This document shows positions 48,643 through 58,460 of a DNA stretch of 64,000 nucleotides, in pieces. The notes beneath the pieces are model-generated. The model was not told where the DNA came from. It did not search any database and saw only the letters and a program-made list of their open reading frames with translations. The position numbers and the translations under genes were made by a program. Position 1 is the stretch's first letter; every line of letters begins with the position of its first letter. Source of the stretch: Pseudomonadota bacterium (GTDB taxonomy: Bacteria; Pseudomonadota; Gammaproteobacteria; Pseudomonadales; Oleiphilaceae); NCBI GenBank assembly GCA_002747395.1, contig PDPE01000035.1, positions 52,517 through 116,516 on the forward strand. Direction: 5' to 3'.

Positions 48643-49923
48643 CTATCTCGTTAACGACACTTTCCGGTCTCGCGGGCAATTCCGGGTTATCGCATTCACC
48701 ATGGAGAACAGGGCCGGAATATGGTGTGCGATAATCGGAATACCGGTGGTCAGCACGGAGACAGAGATGTCCCTTGCCTCATCTGCCCAGCATAGCTTGT
48801 TCAGCAACCCGATATGTCCGAATGCGGCCTTGCTGTTTTTACCCCACATGCCGACAGGGTCGCCTCCCAGCATTAAACCGGCACTATAACGCATAGGTAT
48901 CATCAGGGTTCGGTCAAGCTGGAGTGCGCCATATTCCCGTACCGCCCGGCGTATCGTAACTTCTTCGCAGATTTGTTTGCCCTTCCACTCACCGCCGTTC
49001 AACATCATTTGATAGAACCGGGATACTTCTTCTGCTGTACCAATCAAATTGCCTGCCGGCATAACCGAGTCATACCATTCAGGACTGTTAATGACCTGCT
49101 CTACTGTGTCAATGTCTGCCCCCAGGGCACGTTTAATGACTTTGGTAATGGGAAATACCGGCCTGGGCCCTGTCACGTAATTGGTTGCCAGCATAGACCG
49201 CCTTTCTTCAGGCAGGCCATAAGTGAAATAGTCCATTTGCATGGGCTCACGAATCTTCTTGTCCATATAATGCTGAAGGGTGTTGCCGGTGACTTTTTCA
49301 ACTACCCGACCAAGCACAAAGCCGCCGGTAAGTGCATGGTAGGACAACTCATTACCGGAAGAAGACAGAGGCTTCGTTTCACACAGCAGACGCCAGATTT
49401 CATCCGCATCCCATAGCACGTCAATTGGCGTATCTTCCGCCAGGCGAGGAATCCCCCCCCGATGTGAGAGAATTTGATGCAGTGTGGTATTGCGTTTACC
49501 GTATCTGCCAAATTCTGGCAGATAGTAACTGACCGGATCAAGCAGATTAATCAGCCCATCCTCTGTCAACATATGCATAATCAGGGCAGTAACGGCCTTT
49601 GATGCTGAAAACAGGCAAACCGGCATATCTGGTGACGCCGTTATTTTAGGGGTGTTGGCCCGGTCTTTCGGTCCGTTCCCTGTCTGATGCCCGATGGAGC
49701 GATTAAAAACAATCTTCCCTTGCCGACGCATACAGAAGGTGATGGCAGGTTGAGTGCCTGTCAAGTAGAGATTCACCACGGACTGCCAGATTGCACCGGC
49801 TCTTTTGGAACTAAAGCCGACCGATTCCGGGTCAACCTCCCGCTCATGGTCGATTTTGATTGTGTCTGAAACGCCCTCGATACGGCTGGTGTTAAGTAAT
49901 TTTCTCATCAAAAAATTTTGCAT
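48643..49923 (-). CDS. Beta-lactamase-fold serine hydrolase (class C / EstB type)
   Basis: The 426-residue product belongs to the serine beta-lactamase-like family. The nucleophile motif SxxK appears as FSASKAV, and ILSHRGGIP, LSYHALTGGFVLG and the C-terminal FGHIGLLNKL match the family. The YxN motif reads YHA, so penicillin hydrolysis is unlikely; an esterase or peptidase role is favoured. No signal peptide is visible, so it is probably cytoplasmic. AGGGTGG precedes the ATG. Confidence 0.88.
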   Translation of the reverse strand: MQNFLMRKLLNTSRIEGVSDTIKIDHEREVDPESVGFSSKRAGAIWQSVVNLYLTGTQPAITFCMRRQGKIVFNRSIGHQTGNGPKDRANTPKITASPDMPVCLFSASKAVTALIMHMLTEDGLINLLDPVSYYLPEFGRYGKRNTTLHQILSHRGGIPRLAEDTPIDVLWDADEIWRLLCETKPLSSSGNELSYHALTGGFVLGRVVEKVTGNTLQHYMDKKIREPMQMDYFTYGLPEERRSMLATNYVTGPRPVFPITKVIKRALGADIDTVEQVINSPEWYDSVMPAGNLIGTAEEVSRFYQMMLNGGEWKGKQICEEVTIRRAVREYGALQLDRTLMIPMRYSAGLMLGGDPVGMWGKNSKAAFGHIGLLNKLCWADEARDISVSVLTTGIPIIAHHIPALFSMVNAITRNCPRDRKVSLTR

Positions 49924-50098
49924 TCGTCCACCCTCGTTCCTGTTGACAGCGCACCTTTATAGCCTGAAATGGCGCTCAGGTAAATAGCGTAAAATCGCGC
50001 TCCGATAAATTGTGCAAATCAGATTGTGGAAGATTATCGAAGAAAATCAGTGGACTTCGACTTTGGCGCGATTATTGCTGATCTGCATGAAAGTAAGG

Positions 50099-50126
50099 TA
50101 AAGCGGCAATTTTTGGTCGCCCATAA
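50099..50126 (+). promoter_or_regulatory. Candidate sigma-28 (FliA) promoter for flgK
   Basis: TAAAGCGG, 12 bases, then GCCCATAA resembles the flagellar sigma-28 consensus TAAAGTTT-N11-GCCGATAA: the TAAAG of the first box is kept, the second box has a single mismatch, and the spacer is one base longer. It lies 111 bases before the flgK start within the otherwise empty 314-base region 49924-50237. Late flagellar genes are normally under this sigma factor. Confidence 0.5.
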
Positions 50127-50237
50127 CCAGTGACCAGTAATGTCAGCCTTGTGGTGTAAGCGCAGCAAGCACAAGAAGAGACATCCGAGCCGAATGACAT
50201 TTACTGAAAACCATGCAGGGTCTGGAGGATTGATCGA

Positions 50238-52913
50238 ATGGCCAACATTGTCAACATTGGCTTGTCGGGACTGCTTGCGCATCAGGCAGCACTGAACACC
50301 ACCAGCAATAACGTCAGCAACACGGACACCCCCGGCTATAGCCGCCAGGAAGTCCGGTTTGTTCAAAAACCCCTTGATTTTGCGGGTTACGCCTACCAGG
50401 GAGCCGGCGTTGATGCACGGACAGTGAACCGCATTACTGAAGAGTATCTGGTCGGCCAGGTACGTGCCGACGAGGTGGTATATAACAAAAGCAATGCGTT
50501 CTTGACCCGGGCTGAACAACTTGACACTTTGCTTTCTCAGGAAACCACCAGCATTACATCAGCCATGACGGATTTTTTTAATGCCATTCAGAGTGGTGCT
50601 GATAACCCCACGGCAATCCCGGAGCGGCAGATCGTGCTGGCAGAATCAGAGAAACTGGTGCACCGCTTTCACTCCATGTATTCCCGCCTTGAAGATCAGT
50701 CAAATATCACGATTGAGCAGATCAACTCGAACGTTGCGGAAATGAACAGCCTGGCTCGCAGTCTGGGCTACCTTAACCAGGCGATTGCCAGGGCAATACC
50801 GACAGGCCGCGGAGACTTGCCGAACTCACTACTGGACGAGAGAGATGAGGTACTGAGAAAGCTGTCCGAAAAAACCTCTCTGGAAGCGATAATCAACGAG
50901 GATCACACCGTTGACGTCTTCATTGGTCGGGGAGCCGCTCTGGTCGTGAACGATACCGTAAACAGGGTATCTGTGCTCGAAGATCCGATGGATCCTTCGC
51001 AAATCGACATCGCTATTATGCAAAACGGGCTGAAGCAGGAAATTACCGGGGAAATTATCGGTGGTGAGCTGGGTGGAATTTTACAGTTTCGTGATTCATT
51101 GCTAACAGAGACCCTTGATACCATGGGGCGAATTGCCCTGGTGCTCGCAGATACGGTTAATGGTCAGCACCGGGTTGGCATGGATCTCGAAAGCAACCCG
51201 GGCGACTTCTTCTTTACAGACATTAACAGCCCGGAATTACAACGAAGCCGTGTGCTTGGCAATGAGCACAATGCCTTGCCGGCAGATCGCGTACTGTCAC
51301 TGGAAATTGTCAACGTTGGTCAATTGGGCACGGATGATTACACCCTGTCATTTGAAGGGCCAGGCAACTCGGACTATACGATCAGGAACAACCGAACAGA
51401 CAGGATGGTTCAGCAGGGAACTCTCCCCAGTGGCTTTCCGGTCAATATCGACTTTGATGGCCTGAGACTAAAGCTGGAGTCAGGTTCATTTCAATCCGGT
51501 GACCAGTTTCTGATACAACCGGTAAAACATGGTGCCAGAGATATCGCCCTGCATATTGACCGGGTCGAAGAAGTGGCATTTTCCTCACCGATCAGAACCG
51601 AAGCAGACCTCGGAAATCGGGGGAATGCGGTGATTTCCCCCGGAACCATGCTTGATATTGACAGCCCTCTGACCAATCAAACCCTGCCCTTTTTCGCCAG
51701 ATCGGGGGAACTGTCGCCACCCATTGCCATACGCTTTATCACAGAAGACACCTACGAAGTCATGGATGCCAGCGACCCGGCCAACCTGGTGCCTCTGACC
51801 CCTCCCCTGCACTCGCAACACTTTGTTGCCGGTGTCGCCAACCCCCTGTTTACTTCCGACCCGGCTGAAACCATTGTGTCTGCAGGCGGCACCAGCATCA
51901 CTCAAATGCCCGCTCCTGCCGCCTCTCCGACCACACTCGACAATGGCTACAGCGCGCAGACAGTCACCATACTTCATCGCGACCCTGTCACCGGAGTGGC
52001 AACCCCATCCGTGGTCACACTCAATGCAGGGGCAAGTGCGCAGGAAATCGCAACCACCCTGAGTGAAATACCAGGAGTCCAGGCCAATGCCTATTCTCAA
52101 ATCAAAATCAGCAACTTTGTCGATAATGGTGTCGGCAATCCCTTATCCCTGTCACTGAATGGCCAGGCTCTGGCCATTGCCGCTCCTGCCATATTTGGCC
52201 CCGACGAACTGGCTCGCGCCATCAATAACGATGAGGTGCTGGGTGACCAGGGCATTTATGCGATCAGTGATGGTGTCGAGTTGTCTGTGTTTTCCAGCAA
52301 AGGGGTGGATCTGGTCGTTACAGCAGGAGGGACGGGCGATAGTGTAACCGTTGATAAAATCAGCCCTTATGATGGCAGTTCGCTGGCCTCCCGCGTGGTG
52401 ACATCAGGCCAGAACGTAGCCGTCGGCGGCTTTCTGGACATTACCCTTTCCGATGGTGCGACACTGTTTTCCGGGACGAACGGGGTTTTCCAGCAGACAC
52501 CCCCTGCCCGTTCCTCCTATACCGGGTTCACCGCCGAAATTTCCGGTGCACCACAGGCAGGTGATGTGTTCCGAATCGGCTATAACGAAGGAGGCACAGC
52601 GGACAATCGAAACGCATTGAAGCTGGCTGCACTGGAACTGGCTGAAACCGTGGGCGGGGTAAGTACCTACAGTGACCTGTATTCAGCCATGGTGGAAAAA
52701 ATTGGCACCGAAACCGGTCGTGCCAGGCTGGACACGGAAGCCAGTGAATCATTGCTGAAACAATCCACAAGAAGCCGGGATAGCGTATCCGGGGTCAACC
52801 TGGATGAGGAAGCAGCACGACTGGTGCAATATCAGGCAGCCTATAATGCTTCGACCAAAGTGGTTTCACTGGCTCAGGAGTTATTTAATACCTTGTTGGG
52901 TACATTCCGTTAA
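50238..52913 (+). CDS. flgK: Flagellar hook-associated protein 1 FlgK
   Basis: FlgK forms the first hook-filament junction zone outside the cell. The 891-residue product has the rod/hook N terminus (NIGLSGLLAHQAALNTTSNNVSNTDTPGYSRQ, in family order) and the C-terminal helix SGVNLDEEAARLVQYQ ... LFNTLLGTFR. The middle, from about 320 to 790, is a large beta-rich insertion, making it much longer than the 547 residues of E. coli. GGAGG lies eight bases before the ATG. flgL, normally next, is absent; the following gene encodes a TolC-like protein. Confidence 0.95.
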   Translation: MANIVNIGLSGLLAHQAALNTTSNNVSNTDTPGYSRQEVRFVQKPLDFAGYAYQGAGVDARTVNRITEEYLVGQVRADEVVYNKSNAFLTRAEQLDTLLSQETTSITSAMTDFFNAIQSGADNPTAIPERQIVLAESEKLVHRFHSMYSRLEDQSNITIEQINSNVAEMNSLARSLGYLNQAIARAIPTGRGDLPNSLLDERDEVLRKLSEKTSLEAIINEDHTVDVFIGRGAALVVNDTVNRVSVLEDPMDPSQIDIAIMQNGLKQEITGEIIGGELGGILQFRDSLLTETLDTMGRIALVLADTVNGQHRVGMDLESNPGDFFFTDINSPELQRSRVLGNEHNALPADRVLSLEIVNVGQLGTDDYTLSFEGPGNSDYTIRNNRTDRMVQQGTLPSGFPVNIDFDGLRLKLESGSFQSGDQFLIQPVKHGARDIALHIDRVEEVAFSSPIRTEADLGNRGNAVISPGTMLDIDSPLTNQTLPFFARSGELSPPIAIRFITEDTYEVMDASDPANLVPLTPPLHSQHFVAGVANPLFTSDPAETIVSAGGTSITQMPAPAASPTTLDNGYSAQTVTILHRDPVTGVATPSVVTLNAGASAQEIATTLSEIPGVQANAYSQIKISNFVDNGVGNPLSLSLNGQALAIAAPAIFGPDELARAINNDEVLGDQGIYAISDGVELSVFSSKGVDLVVTAGGTGDSVTVDKISPYDGSSLASRVVTSGQNVAVGGFLDITLSDGATLFSGTNGVFQQTPPARSSYTGFTAEISGAPQAGDVFRIGYNEGGTADNRNALKLAALELAETVGGVSTYSDLYSAMVEKIGTETGRARLDTEASESLLKQSTRSRDSVSGVNLDEEAARLVQYQAAYNASTKVVSLAQELFNTLLGTFR

Positions 52914-53024
52914 CGTCATGTGCCATCAGGCCAATGAGCCGGGAGTGTTTCATTGTTCACCTGCGAGCGGAGAAAAAGTGTGTATCGGGTAAAAACTGAA
53001 AACAGTCTTTACGTTTCTCGAAGA

Positions 53025-55427
53025 ATGACCCTTTCCCGTGATTCGCTGTGGCAGCGTATTGCTCTATTTGGTTGTGTGCTGCTGTTCGGCCCGGTTTTGA
53101 TCAGCTGTTCCGGCAAGGAACCCAGGCCCGGTTCACCAGAGATTATCCTCCCCGAACAGTATCCGAGGCAAGTGGAGCAAGAAGCCGGTATCATTCAGGC
53201 ACAAATGAAAAAAACCCTGCGCGAGAGAGAGGCGGGTTTACTACACTGGTGGCAGAGGTTTGACAGCGACGAACTGAATCAACTGGCGGATCGTGCACTC
53301 GCCCATAACCCGGAGTTGCAGGCTTTGGCCTGGCAGGTGGTTCAGGCTCAGGCCCGGCATCGCCAGGCGGTGGCTGAAAATCTGCCTGTCATCACCTTTC
53401 CTGCGGGGTATCGCCTGAACTCTCCGGCCAACGGGCCCGGTTCCCTGGGCAAGCATGAATCCCGGGATTATGGGCGTGACTATCACTATGGACTGAAGGG
53501 GCAGTGGCAACCTGATCTTTGGGGAGAAAAGGCCGCCAGCGTCCAGTCCCGGCAGGCATTGCTTGATCGGGCAGTATTTCTCTACGACGACCGACAACGA
53601 ACCCTGATTCAGCAGATTGTCACCCACTACGTGGAGTTTCTGTCGCTGAATGACCGGCTGAGAAATGCAAAAAAGCATGGCAATGAACAGTCATCCCTGC
53701 TGGCCAGGATGAAACGCACCACCCGAGACGGGAAGGCTTCGGCTGCGGATATCAATATGCAACAGGCATTGGTGATGAACCTGCGAGCCTCCATACCGGC
53801 ACTAATCCGGCAGCGGGAAGAAGTCCGGAATCAAATTGCAGAACTGGTCGGTTCGCTACCCGGGAAAGTGGTGTTGTCTGAAAGGGGCCTGGACTCACTG
53901 ACGTTTGACCCCGAGCTGCCAATATTACCGCCACAGCTGATACTCAAACGACCCGATATTCGGGCAGCAGAAGCCCGGTTACTATCAGCCAATGCCAATA
54001 TCGAAGTGGCGCGGGCCAGATTGCTTCCCTCTGCGAGTATAACGGCACAAATTCGTTACGGAACAAGGCATTTGTCCGAACTGTTTCAGCCTCAATCCCT
54101 GTTCCTGAATTTTGTTGCCGGTTTGACCGCCGAGGTGTTTGACGGTGGCAGAAAAAATCAGCAAGTGAAGTATTCCGTCGCCGCCCGCGAACAAATGATG
54201 GAAATGTATATCCGTACCGTCTATCGAGCCATTAAAGAAGTCGATGATGCCACAGTCGGTTTTAATACGGCGAGACAACGGCTGCAATTGCAGCTTGATG
54301 CACTCGACGAAGCCCGAAAGGCAAAGAAGGTGAATGCCCGGGCCTATTCACTCGGCCAAACCGGCTACCTGAACCTGTCAGATGCAACCCGAACCACGCT
54401 GCGCGACTCGGACCAGGTGTTCTCGACCCGTATGGAGCAAATACAGGCTCTGGCGCTTGTCTACTCTGCTCTGGGAGGGGGAGTCACCCAGCGAGCCGAA
54501 GCCGTTGACAGAGCGATGTCCTCTGTTCAGAGTGACACATTGCGGAAAAGTCTGGTCAAAGGTTGGCAATTAAACGTGGATGAACTGGCCGCCAGGGGTA
54601 ACTGGCAAGTCCTTCTGGCCGGAATACATAATCATGCCGGTGTTGCAGCCTGTTGGCGAGATTTCGCAGCCCGATTTCCCGAGCAAACAAAGGGCTACCG
54701 GTTACTGGCCGCGACCAATCGGGAAAATACCACCAGTCAAGGGGCAAATCGCCCCCTGTTTCAACTCTATGTCGATGCCTTTGCCAGCCAGGCCCAGGCT
54801 AATCGGTATTGTCAGCGGCTGCGGAAAAAACAGCAACGCTGCCGTGCCGTGAGACTGGCTAATATTGACAACCTCGCACAGTATCATCTGATTGCACTGT
54901 CAGACTGGCCAGATAAAAAAGAGTCTGAAAGGTTTGAAATAGACGAGCTGTTGCAAAACCAGGACATCGGGACGAACAGTAACGCATTGCCCTCCGGAAT
55001 GACCACACCGCTGACACCTGAGCAATACCAGAATTACAGCAACCATGGCCAGGCAAAACCGCCTTCAAAAGAAACACAAAAAGCACAACCAGAAGGACAA
55101 CAAAAAGGATCAACAAAACAACTAGCGACCAACAAAACAGTGAAAACAGCCCTGGACCCGGATAATTCCAAAGGGAAAAGCCGGGCAAAACCGGGCTGGT
55201 CTATCGTTGTCGGCTCCTTTCTCGATCAGCTGCCCCTGAAAAAGCTGCAAACCAGACTTGCCAGACACGGCTATCGCTCAACCGTTATGCCAGTGATGGT
55301 AGATGGAGAAAAATGGCGACGAGTCGTGGTGGCCGGGCGCAGCACGGCAGAGGCAACCGAACGGTTATTGACTGAAATTCAGGACAAACTTGACCGGGGC
55401 AGTGGATGGGTGATTAAAAACCGGTAA
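53025..55427 (+). CDS. TolC/NodT-like outer-membrane lipoprotein fused to two SPOR-like repeats
   Basis: The 800-residue product has a lipoprotein signal (VLISC, Cys28) and an OMF (NodT/OprM-type) channel domain to about residue 510, with WWQRFDSDELNQLADRAL at the start, PDLWGE, and LPPQLILKRPDIRAAE, all hallmarks. Residues about 525-608 (WQVLLAGIHNHAG ... LFQLYVDAFASQAQANRYC) and 724-790 (WSIVVGSFLDQLPLKKLQ ... RRVVVAGRSTAEA) look like SPOR peptidoglycan-binding domains, joined by a Lys/Gln-rich linker. This fusion is unusual. I chose ATG 53025 because it gives the signal peptide. No pump genes adjoin it. Confidence 0.82.
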   Translation: MTLSRDSLWQRIALFGCVLLFGPVLISCSGKEPRPGSPEIILPEQYPRQVEQEAGIIQAQMKKTLREREAGLLHWWQRFDSDELNQLADRALAHNPELQALAWQVVQAQARHRQAVAENLPVITFPAGYRLNSPANGPGSLGKHESRDYGRDYHYGLKGQWQPDLWGEKAASVQSRQALLDRAVFLYDDRQRTLIQQIVTHYVEFLSLNDRLRNAKKHGNEQSSLLARMKRTTRDGKASAADINMQQALVMNLRASIPALIRQREEVRNQIAELVGSLPGKVVLSERGLDSLTFDPELPILPPQLILKRPDIRAAEARLLSANANIEVARARLLPSASITAQIRYGTRHLSELFQPQSLFLNFVAGLTAEVFDGGRKNQQVKYSVAAREQMMEMYIRTVYRAIKEVDDATVGFNTARQRLQLQLDALDEARKAKKVNARAYSLGQTGYLNLSDATRTTLRDSDQVFSTRMEQIQALALVYSALGGGVTQRAEAVDRAMSSVQSDTLRKSLVKGWQLNVDELAARGNWQVLLAGIHNHAGVAACWRDFAARFPEQTKGYRLLAATNRENTTSQGANRPLFQLYVDAFASQAQANRYCQRLRKKQQRCRAVRLANIDNLAQYHLIALSDWPDKKESERFEIDELLQNQDIGTNSNALPSGMTTPLTPEQYQNYSNHGQAKPPSKETQKAQPEGQQKGSTKQLATNKTVKTALDPDNSKGKSRAKPGWSIVVGSFLDQLPLKKLQTRLARHGYRSTVMPVMVDGEKWRRVVVAGRSTAEATERLLTEIQDKLDRGSGWVIKNR

Positions 55428-55833
55428 CATGGAATGATCGGATAAATGACCAGGTATCCGCAGTAAAACCGACCCCCGCTTCCAGATCGTTAGGGCCGCT
55501 GGAGTTGTTATCTCTGATTGTTAGCGTGCAGGTACCCGCCTGAGGAGCGGTTATCGAGACTTTCGACACCTGGCTACCTTGCCCGGAAGTCAGTACGGTG
55601 CCATCTGGCGCCCACAGCGTTAGTAAAGGAACCAGACCTGTATCGCCCGAATCAACAGGCCGAGATTACAATATATTCCCCGATATTGGCATCAAGATCC
55701 AGCTATCCACCTCTCCAGGAACCGCTATACTGTCGACAACCGAGCCGCCGTTAACCAAATCGGCAACCTGAGAGAGCAAAGCCATGAACAAGCCGAGTGA
55801 CAGGTGCATATTCCGGGGAATTTGAACACTCAT
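55414..55833 (-). pseudogene. Broken PPC-domain exported protein gene
   Basis: Read on the minus strand from ATG 55833, a signal peptide (MHLSLGLFMALLSQVA) is followed by a PPC-like beta domain: GGSVVDSIAVPGEVDSW, then a stop (TAA, codon 56), and in the same frame SRPVDSGDTGLVPLLTLW and ITAPQAGTCTLTIRDNNSS. Around the stop, the sequence also reads GEYIVIS in another frame, so compensating frameshifts probably made it. It ends at 55414, overlapping the TolC-like gene tail by 14 bases. The full gene is not intact. Confidence 0.6.
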
Positions 55834-55841
55834 TTCGGCCG

Positions 55842-55904
55842 AACGTGAACACCAGTTTATTCTAACACATTAGACTTTTGCTTTTTATAGCAGGTGTTCA
55901 CGTT
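55842..55904. repeat. Inverted repeat with 12-bp arms
   Basis: AACGTGAACACC (55842-55853) and GGTGTTCACGTT (55893-55904) are perfect reverse complements around 39 bases, directly upstream of the broken PPC gene. It could be an element end or a regulatory site. Confidence 0.7.
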
Positions 55905-56134
55905 GAATCGAGTTCCTTTCGAAAATCATTCTCCCTTTGATGTGGATTCAGTACCGTTACTGCGTTACATTAACATTCAAAATACTGACCCCATTCTGCT
56001 GAATTCAAATCGAGTGAGTCAATTATTCTGTTATCACTTGCCATGATCAGTTTTTCCGGTATTTCCCCCTTTGTAACGATGTAACGCCCTGCCAATCACC
56101 TGAGCGCCCAAGAGGCGGTAAATAAATTTTATTC

Positions 56135-56168
56135 GTAACTACTTACCCCAGGGGGAGTAAGTAGTTAC
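56135..56168 (+). terminator. Terminator-like palindrome
   Basis: GTAACTACTTAC (56135-56146) pairs with GTAAGTAGTTAC (56157-56168), a 12-bp stem with a ten-base loop, followed by TTTTATTCTTT. No plus-strand gene is known just before it, so it may mark a lost gene. Confidence 0.5.
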
Positions 56169-56227
56169 TTTTATTCTTTACCAACGCGTAAGACCCGGAC
56201 AATTATCTGATTGGAAGCAGATGGAAA

Positions 56228-56344
56228 TGCTCCGGTTAAACCACAAGAACTCATTGTTGACATCCTCCCAGCCCTAAAGAGGGTGTCGCAAAAGCCACCC
56301 TCTAGAAGTACGGGGTTTTACGCGCTCTCGATAAAGCCGGAGCA
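56228..56344. mobile_element. Putative IS200/IS605-type end remnant or MITE
   Basis: TGCTCCGG (56228-56235) and CCGGAGCA (56337-56344) bound a segment that contains TTGACATCCTCCCAGCCCTAAAG and a hairpin AGAGGGTG/CACCCTCT (56278-56303), then TACGGGGTTTTACG. The GACATCCTCCC-GCCCTAAAG and GGGGTTTTACG stretches resemble ends of IS605-type elements as I recall them. No tnpA or tnpB is present. Confidence 0.4.
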
Positions 56345-56374
56345 TAGATTGTGAATAGGCAGTTTGGCCAAACA

Positions 56375-57598
56375 CTAATGCGGGCTTTTAATCGTCAAGC
56401 TGCCATCACCTTTGATGACCGGCTTGCTGTCTTTGATAAAATCCAGGTTCCTGACGTTAATTTCCCTGGCCAGGTACCCGCCGATGGGCAAGGATCTGAT
56501 GATGTTGTTCATGATGCCAATCGTGGATTTATAAGAGCCTTCGACAGAACCCCTAAACGATTGTCCACCCTTCCAGTTATTCCAAAACAGGTACATCGAG
56601 GGTTCGGGTAAATAGTTATTTCTGATGGTTCCTGAGGATACTTTCGCCCCGGCCTTTACCCAGGCTTCATTCAGCGAAGAACCGACACAATTCATCATGT
56701 ATACGGCTCGGAGATTGAGCGGGGTTCCACCGTTATGTTTTGTCTTGATCTCCACAATTTTTGCGGAATTTATTCCACCTTTTACTGAGATAGAATCAGT
56801 CCCACCATGAGTAAGAATAAACAAATCGATAATTTTGTCAGCTTTGGTTTGATCCACCAACGCGTTCTTTAAATCGGTATAGCTGGCTGAGCTATCTCTG
56901 AGTATAATCACTTTACCGTAGTGAGCAGGAACCGCTGAATTAAATCGATTCAGCAACAAATCCGCAGATTCCAATATAGTGTCGGTTTTCTTTTTGATTT
57001 GTTCCTTGATGTGATCGCCTGCCAGCTTTAAGGCGCTATCGGGGATCAACCTTTCCACAGCGTCTGGAAGAAGAAGTTTTTGAAGAAGAAGAAGTTTTTT
57101 AAGCTTCGATAGAATCGCTGCAACATCGATTTTAATGCCCCCGTTTTCCAATAACACGACCAGGACACGGTCTTTTGGGCCAGGCGGCTTTTTGGGGGGT
57201 ACCGGTGGAATTGATGCAGCCGAAACAAAAACGACCACCGAGCGGAAACGTTGGTCTTCTGTACTATCGCGATAGCCTTCCTGTTTTGCTTTGTCTTCGC
57301 CGAACCCGGTCAATGTGCGTACGGCAAACTTTTTGGTAACAGCTTTTTGCAAAAAAGCCAGCGCACTCTTTGCCCGCCTTTCCGACAGCGCCTGGTTATA
57401 GCTGGCTGAACCACTCCTGCTGGCCAATCCGACCAGGCTGACACTGCCTCCACGCTGGAGTACTGGAACAACTTCCTTGCGTAAAAACGCTTCGTGTTCG
57501 GGTTTTAAGCGATCCCCGTTGATATCGAAGTTGTACAACAACAAGCTTTTTGGAGAATTGCGGCGTTCCGTGCGACCTGGGCCAGTAGGTTTGTTCAT
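56375..57598 (-). CDS. OmpA-like domain fused to a caspase-like (clan CD) putative peptidase
   Basis: The 407-residue product has an OmpA-type peptidoglycan-binding fold at about 18-128 (LLLYNFDINGDRLKPEH; SERRAKSALAFLQK), a proline-rich linker (PPVPPKKPPGP), a Leu/Lys-rich helical segment and a C-terminal domain with a His-Gly motif FILTHGGTDS (His264) and a cysteine in VYMMNCVGSSL (Cys304). The order HG then C after strands fits clan CD (caspase, CHAT, gingipain) peptidases. No signal peptide is visible. I chose ATG 57598, with GGAG upstream, over 57643. An effector or toxin role is possible but unproven; the neighbours are decayed elements. Confidence 0.65.
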   Translation of the reverse strand: MNKPTGPGRTERRNSPKSLLLYNFDINGDRLKPEHEAFLRKEVVPVLQRGGSVSLVGLASRSGSASYNQALSERRAKSALAFLQKAVTKKFAVRTLTGFGEDKAKQEGYRDSTEDQRFRSVVVFVSAASIPPVPPKKPPGPKDRVLVVLLENGGIKIDVAAILSKLKKLLLLQKLLLPDAVERLIPDSALKLAGDHIKEQIKKKTDTILESADLLLNRFNSAVPAHYGKVIILRDSSASYTDLKNALVDQTKADKIIDLFILTHGGTDSISVKGGINSAKIVEIKTKHNGGTPLNLRAVYMMNCVGSSLNEAWVKAGAKVSSGTIRNNYLPEPSMYLFWNNWKGGQSFRGSVEGSYKSTIGIMNNIIRSLPIGGYLAREINVRNLDFIKDSKPVIKGDGSLTIKSPH

Positions 57599-57899
57599 AC
57601 TCGATTCTCCGACAGGAAAAGGGCAATAAAGGCGACACCTCAAACCTCAAGGATAGGGAGCATTAAAAGCCTTTTCAAGCATAATGGGATTTACCGACGG
57701 GTAAAATGCTCCGTTTTTCATTCAAAAAAGCCTTATGTCAGCATTATTTTGAAGTTGCCAGGCGGTTTGTGTTGGCTAGCGCGTTCACTTTTCAGGCATT
57801 TTGCGTCAGTTACCAGAACTCGACTCTGCCAGTTGGCGCACAGTAGTACGGCAGCATAAATTAAGAATGAAGTGGAAGAAAATTCAGTAACCCAAATCC
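57599..57899. other. 301-bp region without supported gene
   Basis: It lies between the OmpA/caspase-like gene and a transposase remnant. No gene or strong hairpin was seen. Part may be the tail of the decayed insertion element. Confidence 0.45.
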
Positions 57900-58340
57900 C
57901 TATACGGACATTCGACCGCTGCCATACGAGCCTGAAATGCTAGTTTTGCCCGTGCAAAGACAAGTTGGCACTTCACTGTCCGCCCGGTCATCGTGGTTGG
58001 TGGCAATAGCCCGATAAATATAGCCATCCATTTCAAGTTCATTATCGCTGGAGGATTCATCACCCAAATCCGGTGTTTTCTGGTTTAATATCTGGCTGCG
58101 TTGAATGATAAGACCGAAAGGTTTTTCATAACTCCCAATACAATGACTGCCTCGAAAAGTGTACTGATTGGGGTATTGCCCGGTTACTTTTTGCGCCGGG
58201 GAAAGCCTGATTACGGTAGTTTCAAGCTCTATAGCTTGCATAACCTGAGCTATGGACGTTAAACCAGCCCTTGACGTTAACAGGTCTTTCGCAGTTTCGA
58301 TGGAATAAGGTAGAATTTTCATAAGCCTTGGTTGTATCAC
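57900..58340 (-). pseudogene. Possible remnant of a DDE transposase (IS1380-like)
   Basis: The 146-residue frame begins MKILPYSIETAKDLLTSRAGL, similar to the start of IS1380-type DDE transposases, and later has GYIYRAIATNHDD, like the strand before their late catalytic region. The central catalytic part is missing and the tail does not match, so an internally deleted copy is likely. A small unrelated hypothetical is the alternative. Confidence 0.4.
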
Positions 58341-58460
58341 CCTTTGAGTGCAGGTCTGTTTAGTTGCAAACCCTTATACAGCCGGGGCTTTCTTGTTTTT
58401 ACCGATTTCTATTCAGAGATTGCGGTATGGAACGGAAAAGCGCTTTTGGAGAAATGGAAA

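Larger units (their letters stand above)
55834..56374. other. 541-bp gene-free region with several inverted repeats
   Basis: It holds an inverted repeat at 55842-55904, a terminator-like palindrome at 56135-56168 and a MITE-like element at 56228-56344. No coding gene is supported. AT content seems higher than around it. Confidence 0.6.
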
